From Prevotella sp. (GTDB taxonomy: Bacteria > Bacteroidota > Bacteroidia > Bacteroidales > Bacteroidaceae), in assembly GCA_022769825.1 (NCBI GenBank), contig JALEJI010000035.1:1-64000 (forward strand): a DNA stretch of 64,000 nt, written 5' to 3'. This document shows, piece by piece, positions 25,024 to 33,786 of the stretch. Position numbers and translations under genes: made by a program. Under the pieces are notes generated by a model. That model saw nothing but the letters and a program-made list of their open reading frames with translations, was not told the DNA's origin and made no database searches. Numbering within the stretch: position 1 is the first letter of the stretch; every line of letters begins with the position of its first letter.

Positions 25024-28000
25024 CTCAAGTATATCTTTGGAATTAGTATTTTTACGAACACATGACCTTTGGCGTCCCTGTCTGCCTGGATGCCACAGGC
25101 CCTGAGGTTGGTCACCTCGCCCATCTCCCTTACTATCTGCCGGCAAAGCAGCAAGTTGAGGTCTATGGTGTATGGTGTGAACAGTTTGGCCACTTGCTCA
25201 TCCGTGAGCGAGTCGTATCCTGCCATTCTTACCCTTATGTATGAGTTTTTCTTGTCTATAGGTCGGCCGAGCGTGTCTGTTCCACATTCTTCCACGCAGA
25301 AATCATGGTTGCCGTTACACTTTTTCAGTATGTCAAGCATGTACGCGTACGCGTCTCTGTTGAGTCGCTGTTGCGGTACTTGCCGCAATGCTTGCTCGGC
25401 GAGAATGGCATACAGGTCATGGTAGTAGGTCACTACTTCGCTCAGTTCGTCGATGTTGGTACCGCTATTGCCAATCATCTGCTTGATACGCGACGGATAA
25501 TACATGGTCTCGTGTTTCAATGTTGACAAGCAGTTGTCGAGAACGCTGTTTGAAACGTGAAGGTGTCCGGCTTCCATCTCTATCCTTCGACATTCGTCTT
25601 GGGCGAGTTCGGTTTGCGAATCCATTTCCTTGCTGTTCTCTATATTTGTTTTCAATGCAGACAATATCCTCTCAACCACATTCTGGAGCTTTGCCTTTTG
25701 CTCGTCTTTGAGTGCGAAGTTGTCAAAGTTTGCGAGTTTCGCTATCCCATCGCGTTTCTCCTTGTCTGTAAGGTTGGAAAGCAGGATGTCGTTCATGCGG
25801 TTGATGCGCTCAACGCAGAACTTATAATTAAGCTTGTGGCGATAATATAAGAAATACCATGATGGGAAAATCATCAATAGCAATATGATGAGCAACACGA
25901 CAGACACCATCTTGTTGGTCTTGCTTCGCTGCATATAGCTGATATACGACGGTAAGGAGTTGTCTGCGCTCGCCAGACGGAAAAGCCGTGTGTACACGTT
26001 GTTGTTGTTGTTGTAAACGTCCCAACGATGCAGGGCGAGTGCCGCCACGGCAGCCTCGTTGCTAATGTCGAGCAAAACTAAAGTGTCTTTTGGGTTGATG
26101 TATTTATGGCAACTGTCTGCGAAGCGCAGGGTCTCCTCGTATTTTCCCATTATGTTTGAGAGATATGCAGAGTCGGCAAACTCTGCCGCCTTGTTTCCGG
26201 CATGGATAAAGTTGGCAACGGAGAGCGATAGCACAAGCAAGATTGTTCGTATCTTACCTGATGGAAGTCTGAAGAAGATGCGCGAACCTTTGCCGATTGT
26301 GCTTTCAGCGGCAATCATGCAGTTCTTGAATATGGAGCTTGTCTTTTTATATTTCTCTATTATTCCCTTGCAGTTTTTCAGGCCAAAGCCATGTCCGCCT
26401 GTATATGTACGGTCGAACACATGCGACAACACTTCCTCCGTCATGCCTTTTCCGGTGTCGGAAATGGAAATCTCAACGTAGGACAGATTTCCGCCATCGT
26501 CCTCGGTTACCGTTCTCGACTCTATTGTCACTGTTCCGTCTTTCTGTGTGAATTTCCTGGCGTTATCGGCAATGGTGTTTACCATGAACAGTGTAAGTGT
26601 GGGGTCGGCTTTTACCACTGCATCAGTGGGCCTCACTATGAGGTGTATGCCTCCGAGCGTGAAGCCCATCGCGCTGTGACTCACCATGTCGAACACTTGC
26701 TGCAGGCGAAAGTTCTCTATTCGCAAGCTCAGCTCACCTTGACGCATCTGAATCCACTTGGTGAGGATGGAATTATATTCCGTGATGCTGTCGGTGATTT
26801 CTTCCACGTATCTTAGTCGCTTCTCATTGTTTTCTTCTGTCTTGCCCTGAGTGTCGTTATTATTGGTTCTCGACTGCCTTATGCGTTTAATCTCGTTGAC
26901 CATTCTGTCAATGAGTGGAAGGATACTGCAAACGAGTTGCACCTTGGCGCGTTGCTCAAGGTTGCGCTTGCGGTTTTGTGTTAGATGAAGGTTAGCCACG
27001 TCTGTGGCTTCTTTTATCTCGTCAAACCGCTCGTGCCTGATCTCTATTTCGTGCTCATTATTGGTTTTCCATTTGCTGAGGGGTGTCAAGAGCTTGGAAA
27101 TGGAGAAAGCCTCATCGCTATGCCGGCGCATGCGTGTAAATACAAAGAGCAAGGCCAGAACCAAGACTATCGTCAGTATTACGATGACAATCAAGATATT
27201 GAGTCCTTGCACGGCATCGTCGAGTTGTGTAGCCCTTGCCTCCAATTGCCTGTCTTGCCTTGTCCGTTCTTGCAGGTCAAGGTATATGTTGCGGTTTATG
27301 TCGCTGTTGCGTTTATCGTTGACAGCCGAATAAACGAGACATAAGTCTTCGTGCACCGACGCGATGAGGTCTGGCGCCATTTCCACTTTCTTGCAGTCTT
27401 TCAGCGAGTGTTCCAGGCAGATTAGCGCCGAGCTGTTGTCGTTGATGTGCCAGTAGCACTCACCGAGCGTTCGCCAGGCGCCTGCCGTCTGGTAAACGTC
27501 GCCATAACGCTTGAAGATGTTTAACGCGCGTTGCGCGAGATTTCCGGCTATGAGCGAGTCGGGCATCATGTCGGTATTCACGGTTACGATTATGGCGAAA
27601 TTGTCGTTGATGGTCTCGCGTCTTGACGTGGAGTCTTGCAGATGCTCGCTAATGGATTGTAGTGCTTGAGCTTCCCAGTAAGGGTAATTGTATTGTGTCG
27701 CATAGGTATAGCACTTTGCGAGGAATCTCATTTCCTTTTTGGTTCTAAGACGCATGTCCTTGTCTGTGAGAATACCTCCCGCGCCGATGTTGTACCAATA
27801 GTTTAGAAGCTGTGCCGTGTCTCGTTGTATGCTTCCGTAAGGGTCGATGCTTTTCAGCTGATTGATAGAAGGCTTTTCAAGGCCGAGATAATAATAATAT
27901 GCCGACGCGACAATATGATATTCGGATGAGGCATAAGCCAATCTTCGCTCTTCGTGGGCGTTGAGTACGAAAGCCTCGTCGGTTATGCGCGCAAGTCGTT

Positions 28001-28382
28001 TTTTGGCCTGCTCACTGTAAACGTAGAAGTCCTTGTTGTGCGATTGCTTTTGGCACAGTTTCATTTGCTGTACGTTGGCTATCAGCAGCTCTATCTGATT
28101 GTCGGTTATTTGATCAACCTCGTCAAGGTATGCTTTGGCTTGCTTATAGCGCATTGCCGCCATCTCCACGAAGGCAAGGTTGTTGAGCGCCTCAGCTTGG
28201 CCTGCCGTATAGTTGCCAGACAGTTGCATGGCCTTGTCGGCATAAACGCGCACGGAGTCTAAGTCACGATAATGGAAGGCGTAAGCTTTCTCGTTGAGAC
28301 GGTCAACAGATTCGGTATTGCTCCTCGTGCAACCGGCGAGCAGCAATAGCAATGCGCATATTATGGTAGTTGTCTTTCTCAA
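25020..28382 (-). CDS. large tandem TPR sensor histidine kinase (DUF5112/DUF5113-like architecture)
   Basis: A 1120-residue protein built of two successive sensor-kinase-like halves. Half one: hydrophobic N-terminus with lipobox-like L-L-A-G-C (Cys18), TPR-like helices (about 25-380), a membrane segment (392-416), a coiled helical region and a HATPase domain with N607 (D-N-A-R-K-F-T), D642-T-G-K-G and G-G-H-G-F-G-L (662-668). Half two: a second membrane/signal segment (711-728), more helices, a membrane segment (825-847), an H-box-like L-K-H-E-T-M-Y-Y-P (H957) and a degenerate ATPase-like tail ending I-L-I-P. The start is TTG, 7 nt after the transporter stop. The layout matches Bacteroidetes proteins I recall as DUF5112/DUF5113. 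Confidence 0.82.
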   Translation of the reverse strand: MRKTTTIICALLLLLAGCTRSNTESVDRLNEKAYAFHYRDLDSVRVYADKAMQLSGNYTAGQAEALNNLAFVEMAAMRYKQAKAYLDEVDQITDNQIELLIANVQQMKLCQKQSHNKDFYVYSEQAKKRLARITDEAFVLNAHEERRLAYASSEYHIVASAYYYYLGLEKPSINQLKSIDPYGSIQRDTAQLLNYWYNIGAGGILTDKDMRLRTKKEMRFLAKCYTYATQYNYPYWEAQALQSISEHLQDSTSRRETINDNFAIIVTVNTDMMPDSLIAGNLAQRALNIFKRYGDVYQTAGAWRTLGECYWHINDNSSALICLEHSLKDCKKVEMAPDLIASVHEDLCLVYSAVNDKRNSDINRNIYLDLQERTRQDRQLEARATQLDDAVQGLNILIVIVILTIVLVLALLFVFTRMRRHSDEAFSISKLLTPLSKWKTNNEHEIEIRHERFDEIKEATDVANLHLTQNRKRNLEQRAKVQLVCSILPLIDRMVNEIKRIRQSRTNNNDTQGKTEENNEKRLRYVEEITDSITEYNSILTKWIQMRQGELSLRIENFRLQQVFDMVSHSAMGFTLGGIHLIVRPTDAVVKADPTLTLFMVNTIADNARKFTQKDGTVTIESRTVTEDDGGNLSYVEISISDTGKGMTEEVLSHVFDRTYTGGHGFGLKNCKGIIEKYKKTSSIFKNCMIAAESTIGKGSRIFFRLPSGKIRTILLVLSLSVANFIHAGNKAAEFADSAYLSNIMGKYEETLRFADSCHKYINPKDTLVLLDISNEAAVAALALHRWDVYNNNNNVYTRLFRLASADNSLPSYISYMQRSKTNKMVSVVLLIILLLMIFPSWYFLYYRHKLNYKFCVERINRMNDILLSNLTDKEKRDGIAKLANFDNFALKDEQKAKLQNVVERILSALKTNIENSKEMDSQTELAQDECRRIEMEAGHLHVSNSVLDNCLSTLKHETMYYPSRIKQMIGNSGTNIDELSEVVTYYHDLYAILAEQALRQVPQQRLNRDAYAYMLDILKKCNGNHDFCVEECGTDTLGRPIDKKNSYIRVRMAGYDSLTDEQVAKLFTPYTIDLNLLLCRQIVREMGEVTNLRACGIQADRDAKGHVFVKILIPKIYLR

Positions 28383-28389
28383 TTGCTAC

Positions 28390-29355
28390 TTACCATTTCA
28401 GATAACCGTGTTTGTCATTGTACCAAAGCTGCACGGCGTTTATGATGTTTTGCCACAACACGTAAGCGCATGGCGCGATAACGCAAAGAGGATTCAAGAA
28501 ATGAAGCAATAGCCAAATGCCGGCGATGTTGTTTTTCTGACCGAGTGCTTGTCCGCCTTCAATGCGAGCCTCATATCCCCAAATGCCGGCCACGCTCTTG
28601 CCTAAGCCGAAGAGGATGAAGCAAACTATGAGAGGCAGGAATATCAAGAGAAACAAGACTGTGCCTGAGAGAGGTGAATGAAGGATGGTTTGCACAGACA
28701 GCCCCATGATTATGCTGAGGTTCAACGACCATATGTAATAAGGGGCGTTTGGTATGCTCTTGATGAAAGCCGCGACCTTGGGAAGATAGCGCTGTGTAAG
28801 CAAACCGAGGACAAGCGGAAGTATCAACACTCTTACCACTTTGTCGAGAACCATGAGAAAAGCCATGATAAACGACACGTTGGCCGCACGCTCTACCATC
28901 GGGAAAAACAGTGGTATGATGATTATCGTGAAACAGTTGGCGATTATTGTATATACGGTCATGGTGGCAATGCTTCCACCAAGTTTCTCGGTAACCACGG
29001 CAGCCGCGGCTGCTGTTGGGCAAATGACAATGACAAATATACCTTCCCACACAATCTTAACATCGGGAGACGTAAGGTTTACGATGACGAGGACTATGAG
29101 TGCCGATAGTGTGGTGCGGACGGCTTGAAGAGCGAAGTGCCATTTGCGCGGCTTGAAGTTGTGCATGTCTATCTTGCAGAACGTGAAATAGAGAAGCACG
29201 AAAATCAGTACGGGCATCAAGGAAACCAACTTGGGGCCTACGAAGTTGCCTATTGGTTGAAGGAATGTTATTTCTGAGAACAATAAATATATTATCGTGC
29301 CTACCGCGAGCGCGATAAGCAGTGTCCAGTCTTTCAAAAATGCTAAGAGTTTCAT
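28390..29355 (-). CDS. BASS-family (bile acid:sodium symporter-like) transporter
   Basis: A 321-residue inner-membrane protein with about ten hydrophobic segments. The paired core motifs of the BASS fold are visible: I-V-I-C-P-T-A-A-A-A-A-V-V-T near residues 109-122 and E-G-G-Q-A-L-G-Q-K-N-N near 268-278, where sodium ligands lie in homologues. Relatives transport bile acids, pantoate, pyruvate or other organic anions, so substrate cannot be named. It is the first gene of a four-gene operon with the kinase 7 nt downstream, which suggests a sensory or co-regulated role. Confidence 0.82.
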   Translation of the reverse strand: MKLLAFLKDWTLLIALAVGTIIYLLFSEITFLQPIGNFVGPKLVSLMPVLIFVLLYFTFCKIDMHNFKPRKWHFALQAVRTTLSALIVLVIVNLTSPDVKIVWEGIFVIVICPTAAAAAVVTEKLGGSIATMTVYTIIANCFTIIIIPLFFPMVERAANVSFIMAFLMVLDKVVRVLILPLVLGLLTQRYLPKVAAFIKSIPNAPYYIWSLNLSIIMGLSVQTILHSPLSGTVLFLLIFLPLIVCFILFGLGKSVAGIWGYEARIEGGQALGQKNNIAGIWLLLHFLNPLCVIAPCAYVLWQNIINAVQLWYNDKHGYLKW

Positions 29356-29483
29356 GCCGCGTATGTTTTAATTTGCTTGCTTTTGCATAAGATAAAGTGT
29401 CGGTTCGGCAATGTTTTGCAAGATAACTTGTGACTTTGCCCTCGCTCTCGCATTATCTTGGCGATGAAGCAAATAAATCATTG

Positions 29484-29491
29484 CAAAGTTA
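29484..29491 (-). promoter_or_regulatory. -7 element of the BASS/kinase operon
   Basis: TAACTTTG on the minus strand fits TAnnTTTG and leaves a 5' leader of about 120 nt before the ATG at 29355. No clear -33 partner is seen. Confidence 0.5.
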
Positions 29492-29535
29492 AGGATAATA
29501 ATTGAAATATTATCGTGAAGGCTGAAAGAAATGAT

Positions 29536-29591
29536 AAATGCTTACCTTGACCGTTCTAATCTTGTAGAGAGCATGATCAAAGTAAGCATTT
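29536..29591 (-). terminator. possible terminator hairpin after tyrA
   Basis: A 10-bp perfect inverted repeat (29536-29545 with 29582-29591, AAATGCTTAC/GTAAGCATTT) encloses a 36-nt loop. On the minus strand T-rich sequence follows. The long loop makes this uncertain. Confidence 0.35.
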
Positions 29592-29613
29592 GTTGAAATT
29601 ATAAGCCACGAGG

Positions 29614-30393
29614 TTATTCGTTGGCAACGTGACTTCTTATCTTTGTAAGATACGCTTTCATCTTCTCAGAATCCTTGTCGTCGATAATCTGTAGCAGTTC
29701 TTTCAGCTCTGAGCGAATCTGTGATACCTGATCGTGGGTGTAAGGGTTGAACAGAATCTCCTGAAGCAAGTAGTCGTCTTCGGAGAGCACGCCGTGGGCT
29801 ATCTTCATGTGGCGCTTAAAAGTCGTGCCTGGCGCGTCTTGATGTTTCATCACTGCCGCGAACACGAAAGTGGAGACGAACGGTATGCTCAGTGAATATG
29901 CCACGGTGCGGTCATGTTCATCAAAACTGTACTCATAGATGTGCAATCCAAGTCTTTGGTAAAGATCCTTAAAGAAGATACGACCCATGTAGTCGCCCTC
30001 GTTTATGATGATGGCGTTTTCCTCTGACAGCTGGTTGAGGTTGGCGAACGTTGGCCCGAACATGGGGTGAGTGGACACGTAGGGATGTCCAGACTTCTCG
30101 TAATAATCTTTCAGTCCTGTCTTGACAGACGAGATGTCTGAGATTATGCAGTCTTTTGGGAGGTATGGCATAATCTCATCGAATGCCGACATGGTGAACT
30201 TCACTGTCACGGCATTGATAACCATCTCCGGCGCAAACGCCTTGACCTCGTCCATCGTCGTGAAACGTTGGCAGTTGTAGGTGAAGCGCATACGCTTAGG
30301 GTCGCGCTCCACCACGGCTACCTCGTGGTCAAAACTAAGTAGGTCGATGAAGAAAGAGCCCATCTTGCCGGCTCCCATTATCAATATTTTCAT
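29614..30393 (-). CDS. tyrA: prephenate dehydrogenase
   Basis: A 259-residue NAD(P)-dependent enzyme with an N-terminal Rossmann fold (I-L-I-M-G-A-G-K-M-G-S-F-F) and the TyrA-type helical dimerisation domain, including I-S-D-I-S-S-V-K-T and S-T-H-P-M-F-G-P. It oxidises prephenate to 4-hydroxyphenylpyruvate in tyrosine synthesis. It is the last gene of the aromatic operon, 23 nt after the DAHP synthase/chorismate mutase gene. No ACT regulatory domain is present. Confidence 0.9.
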   Translation of the reverse strand: MKILIMGAGKMGSFFIDLLSFDHEVAVVERDPKRMRFTYNCQRFTTMDEVKAFAPEMVINAVTVKFTMSAFDEIMPYLPKDCIISDISSVKTGLKDYYEKSGHPYVSTHPMFGPTFANLNQLSEENAIIINEGDYMGRIFFKDLYQRLGLHIYEYSFDEHDRTVAYSLSIPFVSTFVFAAVMKHQDAPGTTFKRHMKIAHGVLSEDDYLLQEILFNPYTHDQVSQIRSELKELLQIIDDKDSEKMKAYLTKIRSHVANE

Positions 30394-30416
30394 TCTTATC
30401 AGAGTTTATGCCATGA

Positions 30417-31487
30417 TTATTCGTTGACAATTTGCAATTGCTGGCGCACGCTTTCCTCGTGGATGGACTCGAAAATCTTGGCGGCAAACTCTGGCGACAT
30501 GCCGCATAAAGAAGCCTGCGCTCCACGCTTGTCAAGAATTTCCCCGTAGCGATTAGCCTGCAGCACTGTCATGTTGTGCTCTTTCTTGAATGTGCCTATC
30601 TCGCGGCAAACACGGAATCGCTTTGCCAACAGGTCCATCAACTGGTTGTCGATCTCGTCAATCTGTGAGCGGAGTTGACGTATGCCCTCGGTAGTGGTAT
30701 GTTCACTTCTCACGACGAGCAAACTCAAGATGTAGTCAAGAATGTCTGGCGTTACTTGCTGCTTGGCATCGCTCCACGCGCTGTCTGGATCGCAGTGGCT
30801 CTCCACGATGAGTCCGTCGAAACCTAAGTCCATGGCCTGCTGGCAAAGTGGCGCGATGAGGTCGCGACGGCCACCGATATGGCTTGGGTCGCAGATGATT
30901 GGCAAGTTGGGTATGCGACGATGCAGCTCTATAGGAATCTGCCACATCGGGAGATTGCGGTAAATCTTCTTGTCGTAGCTGGAGAAACCACGGTGTATGG
31001 CACCAAGCCTCTTTATTCCGGCTTGGTTGATGCGTTGCATGGCGCCTATCCAAAGCTCAAGGTCCGGGTTGACAGGGTTTTTCACCAGCACGGCACCCTC
31101 AAAACCTTTAAGGCTGTCGGCGAGTTCCTGCATGGCAAACGGATTGGCACTGGTGCGTGCTCCTACCCACAGGATGTCGATGCCATATTTGCGAGCCAGC
31201 TCCACATGCTCTGGAGTAGCCACCTCAGTGGCTGTGAGCATGCCGGTCTCTTTCTTCACTTCTTGCATCCATGGCAGGGCGTTCTCACCGTTGCCCTCGA
31301 AGCCTCCGGGTTTCGTGCGAGGCTTCCACACACCAGCGCGAAACATGTGGCAACCCTTTGCTGCCAAGTTGCGTGCAGTGGTCATTACTTGTTCTTCGGT
31401 CTCGGCTGAGCATGGGCCGGCGATTACCAATGGACGTTCTCCGCCATTGTCTGACGGCAAGTTGAGGGGTTCAAGTTCCAATTCCAT
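30417..31487 (-). CDS. bifunctional DAHP synthase / chorismate mutase
   Basis: A 356-residue fusion. Residues about 1-250 are a DAHP synthase of the KDO8P-synthase-like type: V-I-A-G-P-C-S-A-E-T near 20-29, F-R-A-G-V-W-K-P-R-T near 49-58, and I-C-D-P-S-H-I-G-G-R-R. Residues about 265-356 are an AroQ-type chorismate mutase (L-R-S-Q-I-D-E-I-D-N-Q-L-M-D-L-L-A-K-R). It thus supplies both the first step of the shikimate pathway and the chorismate-to-prephenate step, and fills the chorismate mutase gap in this operon, since pheA and tyrA here lack a mutase domain. Confidence 0.93.
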   Translation of the reverse strand: MELELEPLNLPSDNGGERPLVIAGPCSAETEEQVMTTARNLAAKGCHMFRAGVWKPRTKPGGFEGNGENALPWMQEVKKETGMLTATEVATPEHVELARKYGIDILWVGARTSANPFAMQELADSLKGFEGAVLVKNPVNPDLELWIGAMQRINQAGIKRLGAIHRGFSSYDKKIYRNLPMWQIPIELHRRIPNLPIICDPSHIGGRRDLIAPLCQQAMDLGFDGLIVESHCDPDSAWSDAKQQVTPDILDYILSLLVVRSEHTTTEGIRQLRSQIDEIDNQLMDLLAKRFRVCREIGTFKKEHNMTVLQANRYGEILDKRGAQASLCGMSPEFAAKIFESIHEESVRQQLQIVNE

Positions 31488-31539
31488 AACTTATGATTTT
31501 TATATTATTAATGTCTGATATGTGTTGTCTTCTGTCTTT

Positions 31540-32706
31540 TCATTCAAGACCTGCCTTGATTATCCTTTCAAGGGCTTCTTTCATCTTATCGTCTTTCGCG
31601 CAGAGGCTTATGCGAATGTATCGTTTACCATTGTTGCCGAAGATGAATCCTGGCGTGATGAATACGTTGGCCTTGTGGAGCACGGCCTCTGTCAAGTCTT
31701 CAACATCGGCATATCGGTCTGGTATTTTTCCCCAAAGGAACATTCCAACCTGCTTGGGGTCGAAGGTGCACCCCAAGGCTTTCATTATGTCTTCTGCTAT
31801 GACACGGCGTCGGCGGTAGTTCTCAATGTTGTTTTCGCGGTGCCACTCTGGTGTGTTAGTGTTGAAAGCCTCAGCCGCGGCGAGCTGTATGCCACGGAAT
31901 GTGCCGTTTTCTATGTTGCTCTGAATCTTGAACATCCATGAAATGAAGTTCTTGTTGCCCACTATCATTGCCACACGCCATCCTGGCATGTTGTGGCTTT
32001 TCGACATGGAGTTGAACTCAATGCAACAGTCTTTCGCTCCATGCACCTGCATGATGCTCATTGGGTGCTCGTTTAGGATAAGCGAGTAGGGGTTGTCGTT
32101 AACCACGAGGATGTCGTGTTCCTTAGCGAACGCCACGAGGCGTTCGAAGGTCTCGCGACGCGCGTTGCCCCCCGTAGGCATGTTGGGGTAGTTGCTCCAC
32201 ATGACCTTTACGCCTGAGAGATCCATCTTCTCCAATTTGTCAAAGTCGGGTTGCCAACCATTGTCCTCGCGCAGGTCGTAGTTGACTATTTGCGTGCCAA
32301 ACAGCTTGTTTACTGCTGTATAGGTCGGGTAACCTGGGTCTGGAATGAGGACCTTGTCGCCAGGGTTGCAGAAAGCCAGCGTCACATACATGATGCCTTC
32401 CTTTGAGCCAATGATGGGTTGCACTTCTGTCTTGGCGTCAAGGTCCACGCCATAGGTGCGCTTGTAGAATCCAGCCATTGCCGAGTGAAGTTCTGGCAGT
32501 CCGCTCGTTGGTTGGTAGCCATGCGCGTCAGGTTCGTTTGCCACGGCGCATAGCTTGTCGATGGTTTGTTTGGATGGTGGCATGTCTGGCGAGCCAATGG
32601 CAAGCGAGATGATGTCCTTGCCCTCAGCGTTGAGCTTTGCCACTTCCTTCAGCTTGCGGCTGAAGTAATATTCTTGAATGCTGTCTACTCTTGATGCTGG
32701 TTTCAT
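31540..32706 (-). CDS. class I/II PLP-dependent aminotransferase (aromatic amino acid step)
   Basis: A 388-residue fold-type I aminotransferase: G-S-P-D-M-P near the N-terminus, N-Y-P-N-M-P-T-G-G near the middle, N-D-N-P-Y loop, and PLP-binding lysine in S-M-S-K-S-H-N-M-P-G-W-R. Placed 3 nt after pheA and before the DAHP synthase gene, it most likely transaminates phenylpyruvate and 4-hydroxyphenylpyruvate (or prephenate). Annotation pipelines often label such genes LL-diaminopimelate or aspartate aminotransferase; the context argues for aromatic substrates. Confidence 0.85.
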   Translation of the reverse strand: MKPASRVDSIQEYYFSRKLKEVAKLNAEGKDIISLAIGSPDMPPSKQTIDKLCAVANEPDAHGYQPTSGLPELHSAMAGFYKRTYGVDLDAKTEVQPIIGSKEGIMYVTLAFCNPGDKVLIPDPGYPTYTAVNKLFGTQIVNYDLREDNGWQPDFDKLEKMDLSGVKVMWSNYPNMPTGGNARRETFERLVAFAKEHDILVVNDNPYSLILNEHPMSIMQVHGAKDCCIEFNSMSKSHNMPGWRVAMIVGNKNFISWMFKIQSNIENGTFRGIQLAAAEAFNTNTPEWHRENNIENYRRRRVIAEDIMKALGCTFDPKQVGMFLWGKIPDRYADVEDLTEAVLHKANVFITPGFIFGNNGKRYIRISLCAKDDKMKEALERIIKAGLE

Positions 32707-32709
32707 ATC

Positions 32710-33540
32710 TTATGCTTCTTTATATTCTCCAAGTATTTTTATTGATTTGACGAGAGGCGTGATGGCGTCAATCGATTGCCGGTATCGTATGAGGTCGGTG
32801 AATGTGACATCGACATAGAACATATATTCCCATTCGTGTCCGATGACAGGAAGCGATTGTATTTTAGTAAGGTTAATGTCGTAGAAACTGAGAATGGTAA
32901 GCACTTTTGACAGAGAGCCTTCCGAATGTGGAAGCGTGAATACGATGCTCGACTTGTTTACATCGTTGAGCGGTCGCAGGTAGTCGGCCTTGCGTGGGTC
33001 GGTGGCAATGAGGAAACGCGTGAAGTTGTGCTTGTTGTCTTCAATGTGATTGTCGAGCACCTTCAATCCATACATCTTGGCGGCGTCGGCGTGGCAAATG
33101 GCAGCCCAGCCTTGGCAATGGTTCTCGTGTATGTACTTTGCGCTTCCGGCTGTGTCTTCCGCCTCGACCACCTTCAGTTCTTCGTGCGACGAGAGGTAAT
33201 CTCGGCATTGCATAAGTGCCACAGGATGAGAGTGGACCTCGCGTATCGTGCTCCAGTCGTCGTCTGGCAAGCAGCATATGCAATGCGTGATGTGCAGCTT
33301 GTGTTCACCGACGATGGTCGTGTCGCTGTCGCGCAGAAGCTCATAGTTGTGAAGCAAAGAGCCGGCTATGGTATTCTCTATTGCCGACATGCAGATGACG
33401 GTGGGGTCTTGTTTTACGCTGTCGAACACTTGCTCAAAGGTGTCGCAGCATATCAACTGTATTTGCTCACCCTTGAAGTATTCGTGTGCGGCTATGTCGT
33501 GAAACGACCCTAACATGCCTTGTATAGCTATTCTCTTCAT
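32710..33540 (-). CDS. pheA: prephenate dehydratase
   Basis: A 276-residue monofunctional prephenate dehydratase: I-A-I-Q-G-M-L-G-S-F-H-D-I-A start, S-A-I-E-N-T-I-A-G-S near 53-62, and the T-R-F-L-I motif near 174 at the end of the catalytic domain. A C-terminal ACT domain (about 195-276) includes the E-S-L/G-S-L-type segment H-S-E-G-S-L-S-K-V-L expected to bind phenylalanine for feedback inhibition. It converts prephenate to phenylpyruvate. It is the first gene of the operon and is preceded by the attenuator at 33595-33817. Confidence 0.95.
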   Translation of the reverse strand: MKRIAIQGMLGSFHDIAAHEYFKGEQIQLICCDTFEQVFDSVKQDPTVICMSAIENTIAGSLLHNYELLRDSDTTIVGEHKLHITHCICCLPDDDWSTIREVHSHPVALMQCRDYLSSHEELKVVEAEDTAGSAKYIHENHCQGWAAICHADAAKMYGLKVLDNHIEDNKHNFTRFLIATDPRKADYLRPLNDVNKSSIVFTLPHSEGSLSKVLTILSFYDINLTKIQSLPVIGHEWEYMFYVDVTFTDLIRYRQSIDAITPLVKSIKILGEYKEA

Positions 33541-33594
33541 CTTGACTTATGTTCTTTTTTTTATTGTCTCGTTTTGTTCGTTCTTGTCCTTAAC

Positions 33595-33628
33595 AAAAAT
33601 CCCGCTCCATATTTACTATGAAGCGGGA
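33595..33628 (-). terminator. attenuator terminator (segment 3:4) upstream of pheA
   Basis: On the minus strand segment 3 (33628-33617, TCCCGCTTCATA) pairs with segment 4 (33611-33600, TATGGAGCGGGA): 12 bp with one wobble, 5-nt loop, then five T residues to 33595. It ends 54 nt before the pheA ATG, so it would stop transcription before the operon. Confidence 0.9.
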
Positions 33629-33747
33629 CTTTGAATGCAAACCTGAATGAGGTTTTGTATCTCTTGTCTTAAGTTGAAATTACACGCAACTTCCCGCTTC
33701 GCAATTGCTTGCAAAGTAAAAGTAATAATAATAGGAATATGTTGCGT
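33620..33747 (-). promoter_or_regulatory. protector and antiterminator pairings of the Phe/Tyr attenuator
   Basis: Segment 1 (33747-33741, ACGCAAC, leader codons 4-6) can pair with GTTGCGT at 33690-33684, enclosing segment 2. Segment 2 (33700-33692, GAAGCGGGA, leader codons 20-22) pairs perfectly over 9 bp with TCCCGCTTC (33628-33620), the left arm of the terminator. A ribosome stalled on the Tyr codons would cover segment 1, free segment 2 and so prevent the terminator. A ribosome reaching the leader stop would mask segment 2 and allow termination. Confidence 0.82.
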
Positions 33748-33757
33748 AAAACTTCAT
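33680..33757 (-). CDS. Tyr/Phe-rich leader peptide of the aromatic operon
   Basis: A 25-codon frame from ATG at 33757 to TAA at 33682-33680, starting about 23-25 nt after the predicted transcription start. Tyr occupies positions 4, 7, 9-12 and 14, and Phe positions 3, 13 and 15: ten aromatic residues among the first fifteen codons. Codons 20-22 form the antiterminator segment and codons 23-25 part of the protector stem. This is the organisation of a ribosome-mediated attenuation leader; its natural job is to sense charged tRNA-Tyr and tRNA-Phe. It is too short for routine gene calling. Confidence 0.85.
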   Translation of the reverse strand: MKFYATYSYYYYFYFASNCEAGSCV

Positions 33758-33786
33758 GTGATGTATTATTCTTGTTAAATCATTGG

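Noticed and set aside
33541..33760. Riboswitch upstream of pheA
   Set aside because: The region is fully explained by a translated leader and attenuator hairpins; no known aptamer core is visible.
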